Below are positions 52,771 through 61,778 of a DNA stretch of 64,000 bases, one piece after another. The first letter of the stretch is position 1. Each line of letters begins with the position of its first letter. The stretch is taken from contig NZ_CP166850.1 of the NCBI RefSeq assembly GCF_041346945.1, forward strand, positions 7,672,501 to 7,736,500. The letters are read 5' to 3'. The notes beneath the pieces are model-generated. The model worked only from the letters and a program-made list of their open reading frames with translations, was not told the origin of the DNA and did not search any database. This stretch comes from Amycolatopsis sp. cg9. GTDB lineage: Bacteria > Actinomycetota > Actinomycetes > Mycobacteriales > Pseudonocardiaceae. Position numbers and translations under genes: made by a program.

Positions 52771-53907
52771 TCAAGCCGCCCGGGCCGGCACCAGCCGGCG
52801 GGCGGCCGTGACCAGGGGCAGCAGCCGGGTGCCGAAGTTGCGGGCCGCGAGGCCGCCGCGCGTTGCCGGGATCAGCAGGGCCGCGGCCGTGGAAACGCCG
52901 CGCTGCTTGGGTTCCACCAGCTTCCGGTGCGTGCTTTCGTACCGGCGGAACGCCGCCGCCGCGTCGCCCGGGGTCCGGCCCAGCTCCTCGGCCAGGGTGT
53001 ACGCGCCCGACATCGCCAGCGTCGAGCCGTCCCCGAAGAGGGACACGCACGACGCCGCGTCGCCGGCCAGCGCGATCCGCCCCGCCGCCCAGCCGTCGAG
53101 CCGGACCCGGCTCACCGAGTCCAGGTACAGGTCGTCCGCCTCGCGCACGCGCTCCAGCAGCTCCGGCACACGCCAGCCCGCACCCTCGTACGCCTCGGCG
53201 AGCATGCGCTTGTGCAGCGCGGAGTCGCGGTGGTCGAACCCCGCCGCGGCGTCGCCGCGGAACATGAACGCGGCGATGCCGCGGCCGCGCGACGGGTGGA
53301 TCGCCAGCGCGCGGCCCGGCGAGTTGTACATGACGATCGACGTCGGGTCGGCCGGCGGCCCGGTCAGCGGCAGCGTCGCGATGTAGACGCCCATGTGCTC
53401 GACGAACGCGCGCTCCGGCCCGAACGCCAGCCGCCGGACGTTCGAATGGAGGCCGTCCGCGCCGATCACCAGGTCGAACCGCCGTGGCGCGCCCCGCTCG
53501 AACGTGACGTCGACGCCGCCGCCGTCCTGGTGCAGCCCGGTGATCGAGTCGTGGAAGGCGAACTCGGCGTCCGCGCGGGCGGCCTCGTGCAGGATCGCCG
53601 CGAGGTCGGTGCGGGGCAGTTCGATGCCGCCGTCGCCGCCGAGCGCGACGCGGCCGGTCCGCCGGCCCGCGTCGTCGACGAACTTCAGCGCGGTCGCGTC
53701 GGTGCTCGCTTCGCGCAGCTTCGCGGTGATCCCCATCCGCTCGGCGACGCGGGACGCCGGCCCGCGGACGTCGACCGGGCTGCCGCTCGAGCGCAGCCCG
53801 GCGGCGCGCTCGACGACGGTCGGCCGGAAGCCCGCGCGGGCCAGCCAGTACGCCAGGGTCGGCCCGGCGACACCCGCGCCGGAGATCAGTACGGTCTGCT
53901 CGGTCAT
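52771..53907 (-). CDS. FAD-dependent monooxygenase
   Basis: 378 residues of the PHBH/TetX class. Rossmann motif GAGVAGPTLAYWLARAGFRPTVVER at the N-terminus, the DG motif VIGADGLHSNVRRL (~150-165) and the GD motif GRIALAGDAASCVSLFGDGSTLAM (~285-305). It hydroxylates an aromatic or drug-like substrate with NAD(P)H; substrate unknown, and antibiotic inactivation is one option. Divergent from a TetR regulator, with two operator-like sites between the genes. Confidence 0.9.
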   Translation of the reverse strand: MTEQTVLISGAGVAGPTLAYWLARAGFRPTVVERAAGLRSSGSPVDVRGPASRVAERMGITAKLREASTDATALKFVDDAGRRTGRVALGGDGGIELPRTDLAAILHEAARADAEFAFHDSITGLHQDGGGVDVTFERGAPRRFDLVIGADGLHSNVRRLAFGPERAFVEHMGVYIATLPLTGPPADPTSIVMYNSPGRALAIHPSRGRGIAAFMFRGDAAAGFDHRDSALHKRMLAEAYEGAGWRVPELLERVREADDLYLDSVSRVRLDGWAAGRIALAGDAASCVSLFGDGSTLAMSGAYTLAEELGRTPGDAAAAFRRYESTHRKLVEPKQRGVSTAAALLIPATRGGLAARNFGTRLLPLVTAARRLVPARAA

Positions 53908-53928
53908 GGTGCTACCCCCATCAAGGTC

Positions 53929-53974
53929 CTGACCATCGGTCAGTACCGACCGTACGCTCCTGTCCAGCGGTCAG
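53929..53974. promoter_or_regulatory. Two TetR operators
   Basis: CTGACC-ATC-GGTCAG (53929-53943, perfect) and CTGTCC-AGC-GGTCAG (53960-53974, one mismatch), centres 31 bases apart, so on the same helix face. Confidence 0.75.
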
Positions 53975-53995
53975 GCAAGCGGCTAGGCTCGGGCG

Positions 53996-54691
53996 ATGAC
54001 CGACGACACCCGCGCCCGGATCCTGCGCGCCGCGCTCGAGGAGTTCTCCGAGCGCGGCTTCCACGCGACGTCGGTCCGGGAGCTGGCCGAACGCGTCGGC
54101 GTCACGAAAACCGCGGTGCTGTACCACTTCCCCGGCAAGGCCGACATCGTGACGGCGCTCGCCGAACCGCTGCTGGCCGACCTCGAAGCGGCGATGGCGA
54201 AGGCGGCGGAGGCCGCCGACCCGCGCGCGGCGGCGATCGAAGGCCTCCTCGGGGTCTGGCTCGGCCACCGCTACCTGCTGCGGATGAACCTGCGCGACCT
54301 CGGGCTGACCGCGTCGAAGGCGGTGTTCGACCGCTTCCGCGACGGGATGCTCGCGGCGAACCGGCTGGTGGCGGGCCCGGATGCGGACCTGGCCGGCCGC
54401 GTCCGCGCGGCGCAGGCGATCGCGATGCTCAGCGACCCGGTGGTGCTGTTCGCGGACGCCCCGGTGGCCGAGCTGCGTGCCGCGGTCCTCGACGGCGTCG
54501 ACCGGCTGTACGCGGTGACCGAACCCGAAGACCGGCCCCGCGGCCGCCGCGGCCGCCCGCCGGTGATGAGCCAGGAGACGATCGAAGCGGCCCGCCGCCT
54601 CTACGACGCGGGGCACGCGCCGGCCGACATCGCGACGGCGCTGGGCGTTTCCCGCGCCACGATCTACCGGCACCTGCCCGGCGTCGAATAA
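53996..54691 (+). CDS. TetR regulator with C-terminal recombinase-type HTH
   Basis: 231 residues. A TetR HTH at ~5-55 (RARILRAALEEFSERGFHATSVRELAERVGVTKTAVLYHF) and a helical ligand domain to ~180 come first. A basic AT-hook-like linker (RGRRGRPP) and a second HTH follow: SQETIEAARRLYDAGHAPADIATALGVSRATIYRHL. This matches the C-terminal DNA-binding domain of serine recombinases. The two domains could contact adjacent operators. Probable repressor of the divergent monooxygenase. Confidence 0.88.
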   Translation: MTDDTRARILRAALEEFSERGFHATSVRELAERVGVTKTAVLYHFPGKADIVTALAEPLLADLEAAMAKAAEAADPRAAAIEGLLGVWLGHRYLLRMNLRDLGLTASKAVFDRFRDGMLAANRLVAGPDADLAGRVRAAQAIAMLSDPVVLFADAPVAELRAAVLDGVDRLYAVTEPEDRPRGRRGRPPVMSQETIEAARRLYDAGHAPADIATALGVSRATIYRHLPGVE

Positions 54692-54720
54692 TGAGACGCA
54701 TTAATGAGACTTATTGAGAC
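54690..54720. repeat. Short TGAGAC iteration between convergent stops
   Basis: ATGAGAC, ATGAGAC and TTGAGAC recur at 10-12-base intervals, each preceded by TTA/ATA-type sequence. It spans both stop codons. No function assigned. Confidence 0.5.
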
Positions 54721-55304
54721 GCGACCTCGATGGCGGGCAACGCCGAGAGCTGGGCGGCCGTCAGCTTCGAAGCCGCGTCGAACACCTTCTGCTGGTGCTC
54801 CTTGATCCGCTCGTCCACCAGCCGGCTCAGCTCGAAGGCCAGCCGGCCGGTCTGGCGGACCGTGACGTCGTCCACCAGCGGGCGCGCCGCCGACGTGATG
54901 ACGACTCCCGAGGCCGCGCCGGCCGGGGATTGTGAGACGCCCACCGAGTAGGTCTCGCGCGGGTTGACCGGCCCGTCGAGCGAGAAGTCCCGGAGCCGGC
55001 CGAGCAGCGCGTGCCATTCCGCGACCTCGCCCGCCACCTCCGTCGCCTCGACGTCCGCCACGGTCAGGCCCATCCCGCGGTCGCCGGTGCGGAAGCAGCG
55101 CGCGTAGGAGTTGAGCGCCGACACCCACAGCGCCTCGACGAGCACCGCGTCCACCCGCGGGTGGGCCAGCTCGGCCACCAGCCGTTCGCAGCACCCGAGC
55201 GTGAACTGGAGGTCGTCGAAGATCGCGACGAGGTCGGCCAGGCCCAGCGCACCGGGGGTGGCCAGCTGCCGGGCGCTCGAAGGGGTCGTCGTGGAAGCGG
55301 GCAT
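54711..55304 (-). CDS. Hypothetical helical protein
   Basis: 197 residues from the ATG at 55304; starts further up (55322, or GTG at 55358 inside the lacZ 3' end) are also open, and GGAGG directly abuts 55304, so the start is uncertain. Not recognised as a family. It looks mostly alpha-helical, with LADLVAIFDDLQFTLGCCERLVAEL and RPLVDDVTVRQTGRLAFELSRLVDERIKEHQQKVFDAASKLT, and has no signal peptide or membrane segment. It follows lacZ closely on the same strand and may be co-transcribed. Confidence 0.55.
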   Translation of the reverse strand: MPASTTTPSSARQLATPGALGLADLVAIFDDLQFTLGCCERLVAELAHPRVDAVLVEALWVSALNSYARCFRTGDRGMGLTVADVEATEVAGEVAEWHALLGRLRDFSLDGPVNPRETYSVGVSQSPAGAASGVVITSAARPLVDDVTVRQTGRLAFELSRLVDERIKEHQQKVFDAASKLTAAQLSALPAIEVASQ

Positions 55305-55341
55305 CCTCCAACGACACCGCATCCGGGCGCGTCCCGGGGTC

Positions 55342-58188
55342 TCAATTTGCGACACCACCCGCCACGGGCCGCAGCGTCAGCGTGAACGACGTCTTCCGCG
55401 GCACCAGCCGGTACGCCGGCAGCACGCCGGGCCCGCAGGCCGCCGTCCCCAGGCCGTGCTGGGCGACGTCCAGCGTCAGGTGCACCAGCGAGCCGGACTC
55501 CAGCTCGTCCGTGTGCCTCGCCACCTCCAGGGCTGCCGCCGTCCAGCGGCGGGCCGTGAAGTCGAAGGCGGGGTCGCCGTCGACGCGGATGCCCGTGCCG
55601 TCCGGAGCCGTCCACGCAGCCCAGCGCACCGCCGTGCGGTTACCGTTCTCCTGCGGGAAGACGTACGGCGTCTGCAGGCCGTCGACGCTGTTCGAGAACC
55701 GGCCGATCCGCACCGCCTGGCGGCTGTCCGGGTACGCCTCGCCGGGGCCGCCGCCGAACCACTCGGCCGAGCCGAACGTGCCCGGGATCGCCATCGCCAG
55801 GCCGAGCCGGGGGAGCGTGTCGGGCACGGGACCGTCCGGGGTGACGTCGACGCGCAGCCGGAGGCCGCCGTCGAACGCCGTCCACGTGTAGTCCGCGAAC
55901 AGGCCGAACGCCCGCGCCGGCGGGGCGGCCCGGGTGCGCACCACGAGTTCGTCCCCGTCGGCGTCGACCGCGATGACCCGGTGCTGCAGCCGGTGCAGCC
56001 CCGCTTCGAGCCACCGCGAGGCGTCGGACGGCCCGGGGGAGGAACCGCGGTCGTTGTCCGTGGTCGCACGCCAGACGTCGAGCCGCGGACCGTGGACCGG
56101 GTGCCCGCCGAGTGCCGTCAGCGCACCCGTCACGGCGTCGAACTCACCGGCGCCGAGGACGAGCTGCCCTGCCGTCCGGAACACCGGCCCGCGCACCGGC
56201 GGCACCGGGCGGGCGGGCGCCGGCGACACCGGCAGCTGACCCCAGCCGACGACGTGCCCGGCGGGTGCCCACGCCGTCGCCGAAGCCAGCGCGGCCGAGA
56301 CCGTCAGCCAGGATTCGCCGCCGGTGGGCGGCAACGAGGGCAGCGGAACGGAACCGCTCTGTCCGGAGTGGACGGCCGGGACGTCGAGGACACCCCGTGC
56401 GACGGCGATCCCCTCGTCTTCGAGGACCCAAGAGAACTCGAGGTGCTCGGTCGAAACGAAGTCGTAGTGGTTCGACACCCGGATCCCGGCCGGGCCGGCG
56501 TCGATGCGCACCGGCTCGATGATCTTCGCGAACTCCGTCAGCCCCGGCGACGGCGTGCGGTCCGGGAAGAGCAGGCCGTCGATGACGAAGTTGCCGTCGT
56601 GGAGGGGTTCGCCGAAGTCGCCGCCGTAGGCGAAGTGGCCGGGAACGGCCAGGCCGTGGTCGATCCACTCCCAGACGAACCCGCCCTGGCAGTTCGGGTA
56701 CCGCTCGAACAGCTCGCGGTACTCCAGCAGCCCGCCCGGCCCGTTGCCCATCGCGTGCGCGTACTCGCAGAGGATGAACGGCAGGTCCCGGCGCCGTGCG
56801 TTGTCGTCTTCCCGGCGCCCGATCCGGTCGACTTCGTCCGGGGTCGCGTACATCCGGCTGTGGACGTCCACATAGGAGCAGTCGTGGTCGCCCTCGTAGT
56901 GCACCGGCCGCGTCGGGTCGCGGTGGCGCACCCACTCCGCCATCCGCGCCAGGTTGTCCCCGGTGTGGCTTTCGTTGCCCAGCGACCAGAGGATCACGCT
57001 GGGCCGGTTCTTGTCCCGCTCGACGGTGCGCCGCATCCGGTCGAGGTAGGCGCCGGTCCACATCGGCTCGGCGCTCGGGTTGCGGTCCCAGCCCAGCGGC
57101 CCGAAGCCGTGGGTCTCCAGGTCGCACTCGTCGATCACCCACAGCCCGTACTCGTCGCACAGCTCGAGGAACGCCGGGTCCGGCGGGTAGTGGCTGGTCC
57201 GGACGGCGTTGACGTGGTGCCGCTTCATCAGCAGGACGTCGGCCAGCGCGGTCTCGCGCGAAACGACGCGCCCGGTGCGGGGGTCGTGCTCGTGGCGGTT
57301 CACCCCGCGCAGCAGCAGCCGCCGCCCGTTGACCTTGAGCTGACCGTCCTCGACGGACACCGTCCGGAAGCCGATCCGCACCGGCACGCGTTCGGCCGCG
57401 GTGGACAGCGTGCCCTCGTACAGCCGGGGCGTCTCGGCGCTCCACGGCTCGACGGGCAGCTCCAGCGGTTCCCCGGCCGGGTGTCCCGCGACGCCCAGCG
57501 AGGGGATGTCCAGCACGACGTCCGGGCCGGTCTCGACGCGGAGCGTGCCCAGCCCCGAAACGTGGTCGTAGTCCGCGCGCACCCAGTAGTCGCCGATGCC
57601 GCCCGGCGGCCGCGACAGCAGGGTGACCGCGCGGAAGATCCCGGACAGCCACCACATGTCCTGGTCTTCGAGGTAGCTGCCCGCCGACCACTGGTGCACG
57701 CGCACCACCAGGACGTTGTCCCGGGACCGCAGCAGCGGGCCGACCTCGAACTCCGACGGCAGCCGGCTGCCCTTCGTGACGCCGAGCTCGGTGCCGTTGA
57801 GCCAGATCCGGCCGCACGAGTCGATCCCGTCGAAGCGCAGCAGCGCCGGCCCCGCGGGCCAGTCCGGCGGCAGGTCGAAGCGCACCCGGTGATCGCCGGT
57901 CGGGTTGTCCGACGGGACGTGCGGCGGGTCGACCGGGAACGGGTAGTGCACGTTCGTGTAGGCGGGCTCGCCGTGGCCGTGCAGCTGCCACAGTGACGGC
58001 ACCGGCAGCTCGGCCCACCCAGCGTCGTCGAACCCGGGCTCGAAGACGTCCGGGGGAGCGGCCCCGACGCTCGGCGACAGCCGGAACCGCCAGGTGCCGT
58101 CGAGCGACAGCGAGGGCGCGTCGGAGCTGAAGGCCGCGCGCGGGGGTACCGAACCGCGGCCGGGGCCCGGGTCGTCGACGTACGACAT
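55342..58188 (-). CDS. lacZ: GH2 beta-galactosidase (LacZ type)
   Basis: 948 residues. GH2 sugar-binding domain (~30-200: FDDAGWAELPVPSLWQLHGHGEPAYTN), Ig-like domain, TIM barrel (~290-590) with LLLRGVNRHEHDPRTGRVV, acid/base Glu in LWSLGNESHTGDN and nucleophile Glu in FILCEYAHAMGNGPG, and the C-terminal beta-gal small-chain domain (EWFGGGPGEAYPDSRQAVRIGRF). No signal peptide, so intracellular hydrolysis of imported beta-galactosides. AGGA precedes the ATG. A LacI-type palindrome lies 21-48 bases upstream and the LacI gene is next on the same strand. Confidence 0.93.
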   Translation of the reverse strand: MSYVDDPGPGRGSVPPRAAFSSDAPSLSLDGTWRFRLSPSVGAAPPDVFEPGFDDAGWAELPVPSLWQLHGHGEPAYTNVHYPFPVDPPHVPSDNPTGDHRVRFDLPPDWPAGPALLRFDGIDSCGRIWLNGTELGVTKGSRLPSEFEVGPLLRSRDNVLVVRVHQWSAGSYLEDQDMWWLSGIFRAVTLLSRPPGGIGDYWVRADYDHVSGLGTLRVETGPDVVLDIPSLGVAGHPAGEPLELPVEPWSAETPRLYEGTLSTAAERVPVRIGFRTVSVEDGQLKVNGRRLLLRGVNRHEHDPRTGRVVSRETALADVLLMKRHHVNAVRTSHYPPDPAFLELCDEYGLWVIDECDLETHGFGPLGWDRNPSAEPMWTGAYLDRMRRTVERDKNRPSVILWSLGNESHTGDNLARMAEWVRHRDPTRPVHYEGDHDCSYVDVHSRMYATPDEVDRIGRREDDNARRRDLPFILCEYAHAMGNGPGGLLEYRELFERYPNCQGGFVWEWIDHGLAVPGHFAYGGDFGEPLHDGNFVIDGLLFPDRTPSPGLTEFAKIIEPVRIDAGPAGIRVSNHYDFVSTEHLEFSWVLEDEGIAVARGVLDVPAVHSGQSGSVPLPSLPPTGGESWLTVSAALASATAWAPAGHVVGWGQLPVSPAPARPVPPVRGPVFRTAGQLVLGAGEFDAVTGALTALGGHPVHGPRLDVWRATTDNDRGSSPGPSDASRWLEAGLHRLQHRVIAVDADGDELVVRTRAAPPARAFGLFADYTWTAFDGGLRLRVDVTPDGPVPDTLPRLGLAMAIPGTFGSAEWFGGGPGEAYPDSRQAVRIGRFSNSVDGLQTPYVFPQENGNRTAVRWAAWTAPDGTGIRVDGDPAFDFTARRWTAAALEVARHTDELESGSLVHLTLDVAQHGLGTAACGPGVLPAYRLVPRKTSFTLTLRPVAGGVAN

Positions 58189-58208
58189 GGAGTCCTCTCG
58201 CCAGCGTG

Positions 58209-58236
58209 CCGTGAACGTTCCCGTGAACGTTCACGG
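58209..58236. promoter_or_regulatory. LacI-type operator before lacZ
   Basis: CCGTGAACGTTCACGG (58221-58236) is a perfect palindrome, preceded by an extra CCGTGAACGTTC (58209-58220). Confidence 0.75.
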
Positions 58237-58280
58237 ACTGCTCGGCAGTCTGCGTGGCGCCGCGTCGACGTGTCAAGGGA

Positions 58281-59288
58281 TCAGGCGGATTCGCGCAGGT
58301 GGAGGGCCGCGCGGACGATCAGCTCGCCGGGCTCGAGGGGGGCGGCACCGGTCACGAGCCGGGCCGCCTGCTCGACGGCGAGGGCGCCGAGCGCGCGGGT
58401 GTCGATGGCGACGCTGGAGAGCTCCGGCTCGACGAGGGTGCCGAGCGCGAGGCCGTCGAAGCCGATCACCGCGAGGTCGGCGGGCACGCGCAGGCCGAAC
58501 CGGCGGGCCTCGCGCAGGGCGCCGATGGCGATGACGTCGTTGAAGGCGAACACGGCGGTGACGTCGGGGTGCGCGGCGAGCAGGGTGGCGAGCGCGGCAC
58601 CGCCGCCGTCGACGCTCTGGGGAGCGCGCGCGATCCACCCGGGCGCCAGCGCGATGCCGTGCTCGGCGACGGCGCGGCGGAACCAGCGCTGGCGGACGCT
58701 CGGGTCGGGGCGGCCGTCGTGGTCGAGCATCCCGATCCGCCGGTGCCCGCGGCCGACCAGGTGGGCGACGGCTTCCCGGACACCGTCCTCGCCGTCGATC
58801 GCGATCCCGCTGAACCGCTCGGCGCGCGGCTCCCGGCCGATCAGCACCACCGGGATGCCGGGGGTGAAGCGGTCGAGGTCCTCGTCGGACCGGCTGAAGT
58901 AGCCGACCACCGCGTCCACCTGGGTGCCGATCACCCGCAGCGTGGCCAGTTCCTGCTCGGCGTCGCCCGCGGTGTCGTAGACGACGACGTGCCAGCCGCG
59001 GGCCCGGGCCGCCGCCAGCGCGCCGGAGGCGACCTCGGTGAAGAAGGGGTTGAGCAGGTCCGGCACCACCAGCCCGATCGTGGTGGTGTCCGGCCGGACC
59101 AGGCCGCGGGCGAAGCGGCTGGGGCGGTACCCGAGCTCGCGGGCGGCGTCGAGCACGCGCTGCTTGGTCGAGCCGTCGATCTCGGCCTTGTCGTTCAGCG
59201 CCCGCGACACCGTCTGCCGGGACACCCCGGCCGAGCGGGCGACGTCGTGGATCGTCACCCGCCGGGGTGCGGTGCTGCTCGTGGACAC
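58281..59288 (-). CDS. LacI-family repressor of lacZ
   Basis: 335 residues. The HTH at ~10-35 (VTIHDVARSAGVSRQTVSRALND) is followed by a hinge helix and the periplasmic-binding-type sensor domain (GLVVPDLLNPFFTEVASGAL, FNDVIAIGALREARRFGLRVPADLAVIGFDG). GTG start. The tandem arrangement with lacZ and the palindrome between the two genes make lacZ its likely target. The inducer is probably a galactoside. Confidence 0.9.
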   Translation of the reverse strand: MSTSSTAPRRVTIHDVARSAGVSRQTVSRALNDKAEIDGSTKQRVLDAARELGYRPSRFARGLVRPDTTTIGLVVPDLLNPFFTEVASGALAAARARGWHVVVYDTAGDAEQELATLRVIGTQVDAVVGYFSRSDEDLDRFTPGIPVVLIGREPRAERFSGIAIDGEDGVREAVAHLVGRGHRRIGMLDHDGRPDPSVRQRWFRRAVAEHGIALAPGWIARAPQSVDGGGAALATLLAAHPDVTAVFAFNDVIAIGALREARRFGLRVPADLAVIGFDGLALGTLVEPELSSVAIDTRALGALAVEQAARLVTGAAPLEPGELIVRAALHLRESA

Positions 59289-59319
59289 CCGTCGAGTATG
59301 CCCGCCCGCGGCCGGGCCG

Positions 59320-60711
59320 CTACCCGAGCGGGGTGCGTTCCCGTCGCTTCGAGACGAAGCGCCAGCCCACCGCCAGCACCACGCCCAGCACCGGGATCGA
59401 GTAGAACGCCACCTTCTCGGCGCCGTCGGAGAAGCCCATCAGGACCACGACCAGGACCAGGAAGGCCAGCGTCGCCCAGCCGGAGTAGGGCGCCCACGGC
59501 ATCCGGTACGACGGGCGCTCCAGCTCACCGCGCAGCGCGGCCTGGCGGAGGCGCAGCTGGCAGAAGACGAGCGTGGCCCACGTCGTGATCACGCCGAGGG
59601 AGGCGATCGCGATGGCGATGTCGAACGCGTCCTTGGGCACCAGGTAGTTCAGGACCACGCCGAGCAGGTAGGCGACCGAGGTGAACAGGATGCCGCCGTA
59701 GGGCACGTGGCGCCCGCTCATCCGGCTGACGAACGACGGCGCCTCGCCCTTCTCGGCCAGCGAGCGCAGGATCCGGCCGGTGGAGTAGAGCCCGGAGTTG
59801 ACGCTGGACAGCGCCGCGGTGAGCACGACCGCGTTCATCACGTCGCCGATGCCCGGGATCCCCAGCCGGCTGAAGACCGTCACGAACGGGCTCTCGTCGC
59901 CGTTGTAGAACGGCCAGGGCAGCAGCATCGCGAGCATCAGCACGGACCCGACGTAGAACACGCCGATCCGCCACACCACGCCGTTGATCGCCTTCGGCAG
60001 CACCTTGCGGGCGTCCTTGGTCTCGCCGGCCGCGATGCCCACGACCTCGATGGCCGAGTAGGCGAAGATGACCGCCTGCAGGGTCATCAGCGCGATCCCG
60101 ACACCGGCCGGGAAGAGTCCACTGTGGCCGGTCAGGTTGTGCGGGCCGGCGGTGGTGCCGCCGATGTCGGCGCTGGTGAGCACCAGCCCGATCGCGGTGA
60201 CCAGGAAGACGACGATGGCCAGCACCTTGACCACCGAGAACCAGAACTCCAGCTCCCCGAACAGCTTCACCGAAAGCAGGTTCACCGCGATGAGCACGCC
60301 GAGTGCGACCAGCGCGGTGATCCACTGCGGCACGTCCGGCAGCCACTTGTGCACGTAGATCGCCACCGCGGTGATCTCCGCGATGCCGGTCATCGCCCAG
60401 TTCACCCAGTACATCCAGCCGGAGACGAACCCGGCCCACGGGCCGATGAACTTCCGCGCGTAGGTGACGAAGCTGCCGGAGCTGGGCTCGTGCAGGACGA
60501 GCTCGCCGAGCGCGCGCATCACGAAGTAGGCGGCCACCCCGCAGATCGCGTAGGAGAAGACCAGCGACGGGCCGACCTGGTGGAGCTTGCCGCCGGCGCC
60601 GAGGAAGAGCCCGACGCCGATCGCGCCGCCGATGGCGATCATCTGCACTTGGCGGTTGCCCAGCGCTTTCGAGTAGCTTTCACCTTTTTCGGTGAGGAGC
60701 GAGGAATCCAT
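59320..60711 (-). CDS. Amino acid permease, AnsP-like
   Basis: 463 residues of the APC superfamily with 12 membrane segments. It resembles asparagine permease AnsP: QVQMIAIGGAIGVGLFLGAGGKL, GELVLHEPSSGSFVTYARKFIGPWAGFVSGWMYWVNWAMTGI, VKLFGELEFWFSVVKVLAIVVF. Divergent from a glutaminase, which supports an amide amino acid (asparagine or glutamine) as substrate, though related GABA or aromatic permeases are not excluded. Confidence 0.85.
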   Translation of the reverse strand: MDSSLLTEKGESYSKALGNRQVQMIAIGGAIGVGLFLGAGGKLHQVGPSLVFSYAICGVAAYFVMRALGELVLHEPSSGSFVTYARKFIGPWAGFVSGWMYWVNWAMTGIAEITAVAIYVHKWLPDVPQWITALVALGVLIAVNLLSVKLFGELEFWFSVVKVLAIVVFLVTAIGLVLTSADIGGTTAGPHNLTGHSGLFPAGVGIALMTLQAVIFAYSAIEVVGIAAGETKDARKVLPKAINGVVWRIGVFYVGSVLMLAMLLPWPFYNGDESPFVTVFSRLGIPGIGDVMNAVVLTAALSSVNSGLYSTGRILRSLAEKGEAPSFVSRMSGRHVPYGGILFTSVAYLLGVVLNYLVPKDAFDIAIAIASLGVITTWATLVFCQLRLRQAALRGELERPSYRMPWAPYSGWATLAFLVLVVVLMGFSDGAEKVAFYSIPVLGVVLAVGWRFVSKRRERTPLG

Positions 60712-60859
60712 GGTTCCGGGACGCTAGAGCTTGTGCGGCAAGTCACCAAGCACCATAAGGAAGACTTAAGGTGTGCGGGAGATCACCACCCGGTTTTCCC
60801 CGGTATCGCCCGGTTTCGATTTGACAAGGGGCGCCGCGCACCCGGAACCACGCGGCTTC

Positions 60860-60865
60860 TACGCT
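60860..60865 (+). promoter_or_regulatory. -10 box of a leaderless glutaminase transcript
   Basis: TACGCT ends six bases before the GTG at 60872, so transcription would begin at or next to the start codon; no ribosome site is present. Confidence 0.45.
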
Positions 60866-60871
60866 ACGGCG

Positions 60872-61777
60872 GTGGACCTCGCGGCGCTGCTGGACCGGAT
60901 CGCCGACGACGTCGCGCCCGACGTCGGCCGCGGCGCCGTCGCGGACTACATCCCGGCACTGGCCAGGGTCGAGCCGGGGCGGTTCGGCATGGCGGTGGCC
61001 GAAGTGGACGGTGCGCTGCACGGCGTCGGCGATTGGCGGCACCCGTTCTCCGTGCAGAGCATGTCCAAAGTGTTCACCCTCGCCTTGACGCTTTCCCGCG
61101 GTGACGGCGTGTGGGCGCGGGTCGGCCGCGAACCGTCGGGCGACCCGTTCAATTCGCTGGTGCAGCTGGAACACGAGGACGGTATCCCGCGCAACCCGTT
61201 CATCAACGCCGGTGCGCTGGTGGTGACCGACGAACTCGCGCGCCACGGCGACGCGGCGGAGGCGTTGCTCGCCTTCCTGCGGGAGGAGAGCGGCCGGGCC
61301 GAAATCGACGTCGACGCCGAGGTGGCGGCGTCGGAGGCGGGCCACGCCGACCGCAACCGCGCCCTCGCGTACTTCATGGCCTCCTACGGCAACATGCGGC
61401 ACCCCGTGCCGTCGGTGCTCGACCAGTACGTCCGTCAGTGCTCGATCGCGATGAACTGCGCGGACGTCGCCCGCTCGGCGTTGTTCCTGGCCCGCCACGG
61501 CGTCCGCAACGACGGGTCACGGCTGCTCGACCTGAGCGCGGCCAAGCGCGTCAACGCGGTGATGCTGACCTGCGGCACCTACGACGCGGCCGGCGAGTTC
61601 GCCTACCGCGTCGGCCTGCCCGGCAAGAGCGGCGTGGGCGGCGGCATCGTCGCGATCGTGCCGGGCCGGTGCGCGGTGTGCGTGTGGAGCCCGGGCCTGG
61701 ACGCGCGCGGGAACTCCGTGGCAGGGGTGGCCGCGCTCGACCGGTTCACCACGCTGACCGGCTGGTCGGTCTTCTGA
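60872..61777 (+). CDS. glsA: Glutaminase (serine-dependent, GlsA family)
   Basis: 301 residues from the GTG at 60872. The serine-beta-lactamase-like fold has the catalytic pair in FSVQSMSKVFTLAL (Ser-x-x-Lys), with INAGALVVTD and GGIVAIVPGRCAVCVWSPGLDARGNSVAG later. It hydrolyses glutamine to glutamate and ammonia. A longer frame starting at 60773 overlaps the probable promoter. It is divergent from the AnsP-like permease and convergent with a YheO-type regulator. Confidence 0.9.
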   Translation: MDLAALLDRIADDVAPDVGRGAVADYIPALARVEPGRFGMAVAEVDGALHGVGDWRHPFSVQSMSKVFTLALTLSRGDGVWARVGREPSGDPFNSLVQLEHEDGIPRNPFINAGALVVTDELARHGDAAEALLAFLREESGRAEIDVDAEVAASEAGHADRNRALAYFMASYGNMRHPVPSVLDQYVRQCSIAMNCADVARSALFLARHGVRNDGSRLLDLSAAKRVNAVMLTCGTYDAAGEFAYRVGLPGKSGVGGGIVAIVPGRCAVCVWSPGLDARGNSVAGVAALDRFTTLTGWSVF

Positions 61778-61778
61778 G

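Noticed and set aside
55111..57996. 961-codon plus-strand frame opposite lacZ
   Set aside because: Antisense shadow of a GC-rich gene; Arg/Val/Gly-rich with no family resemblance, while the minus strand encodes an intact GH2 enzyme.
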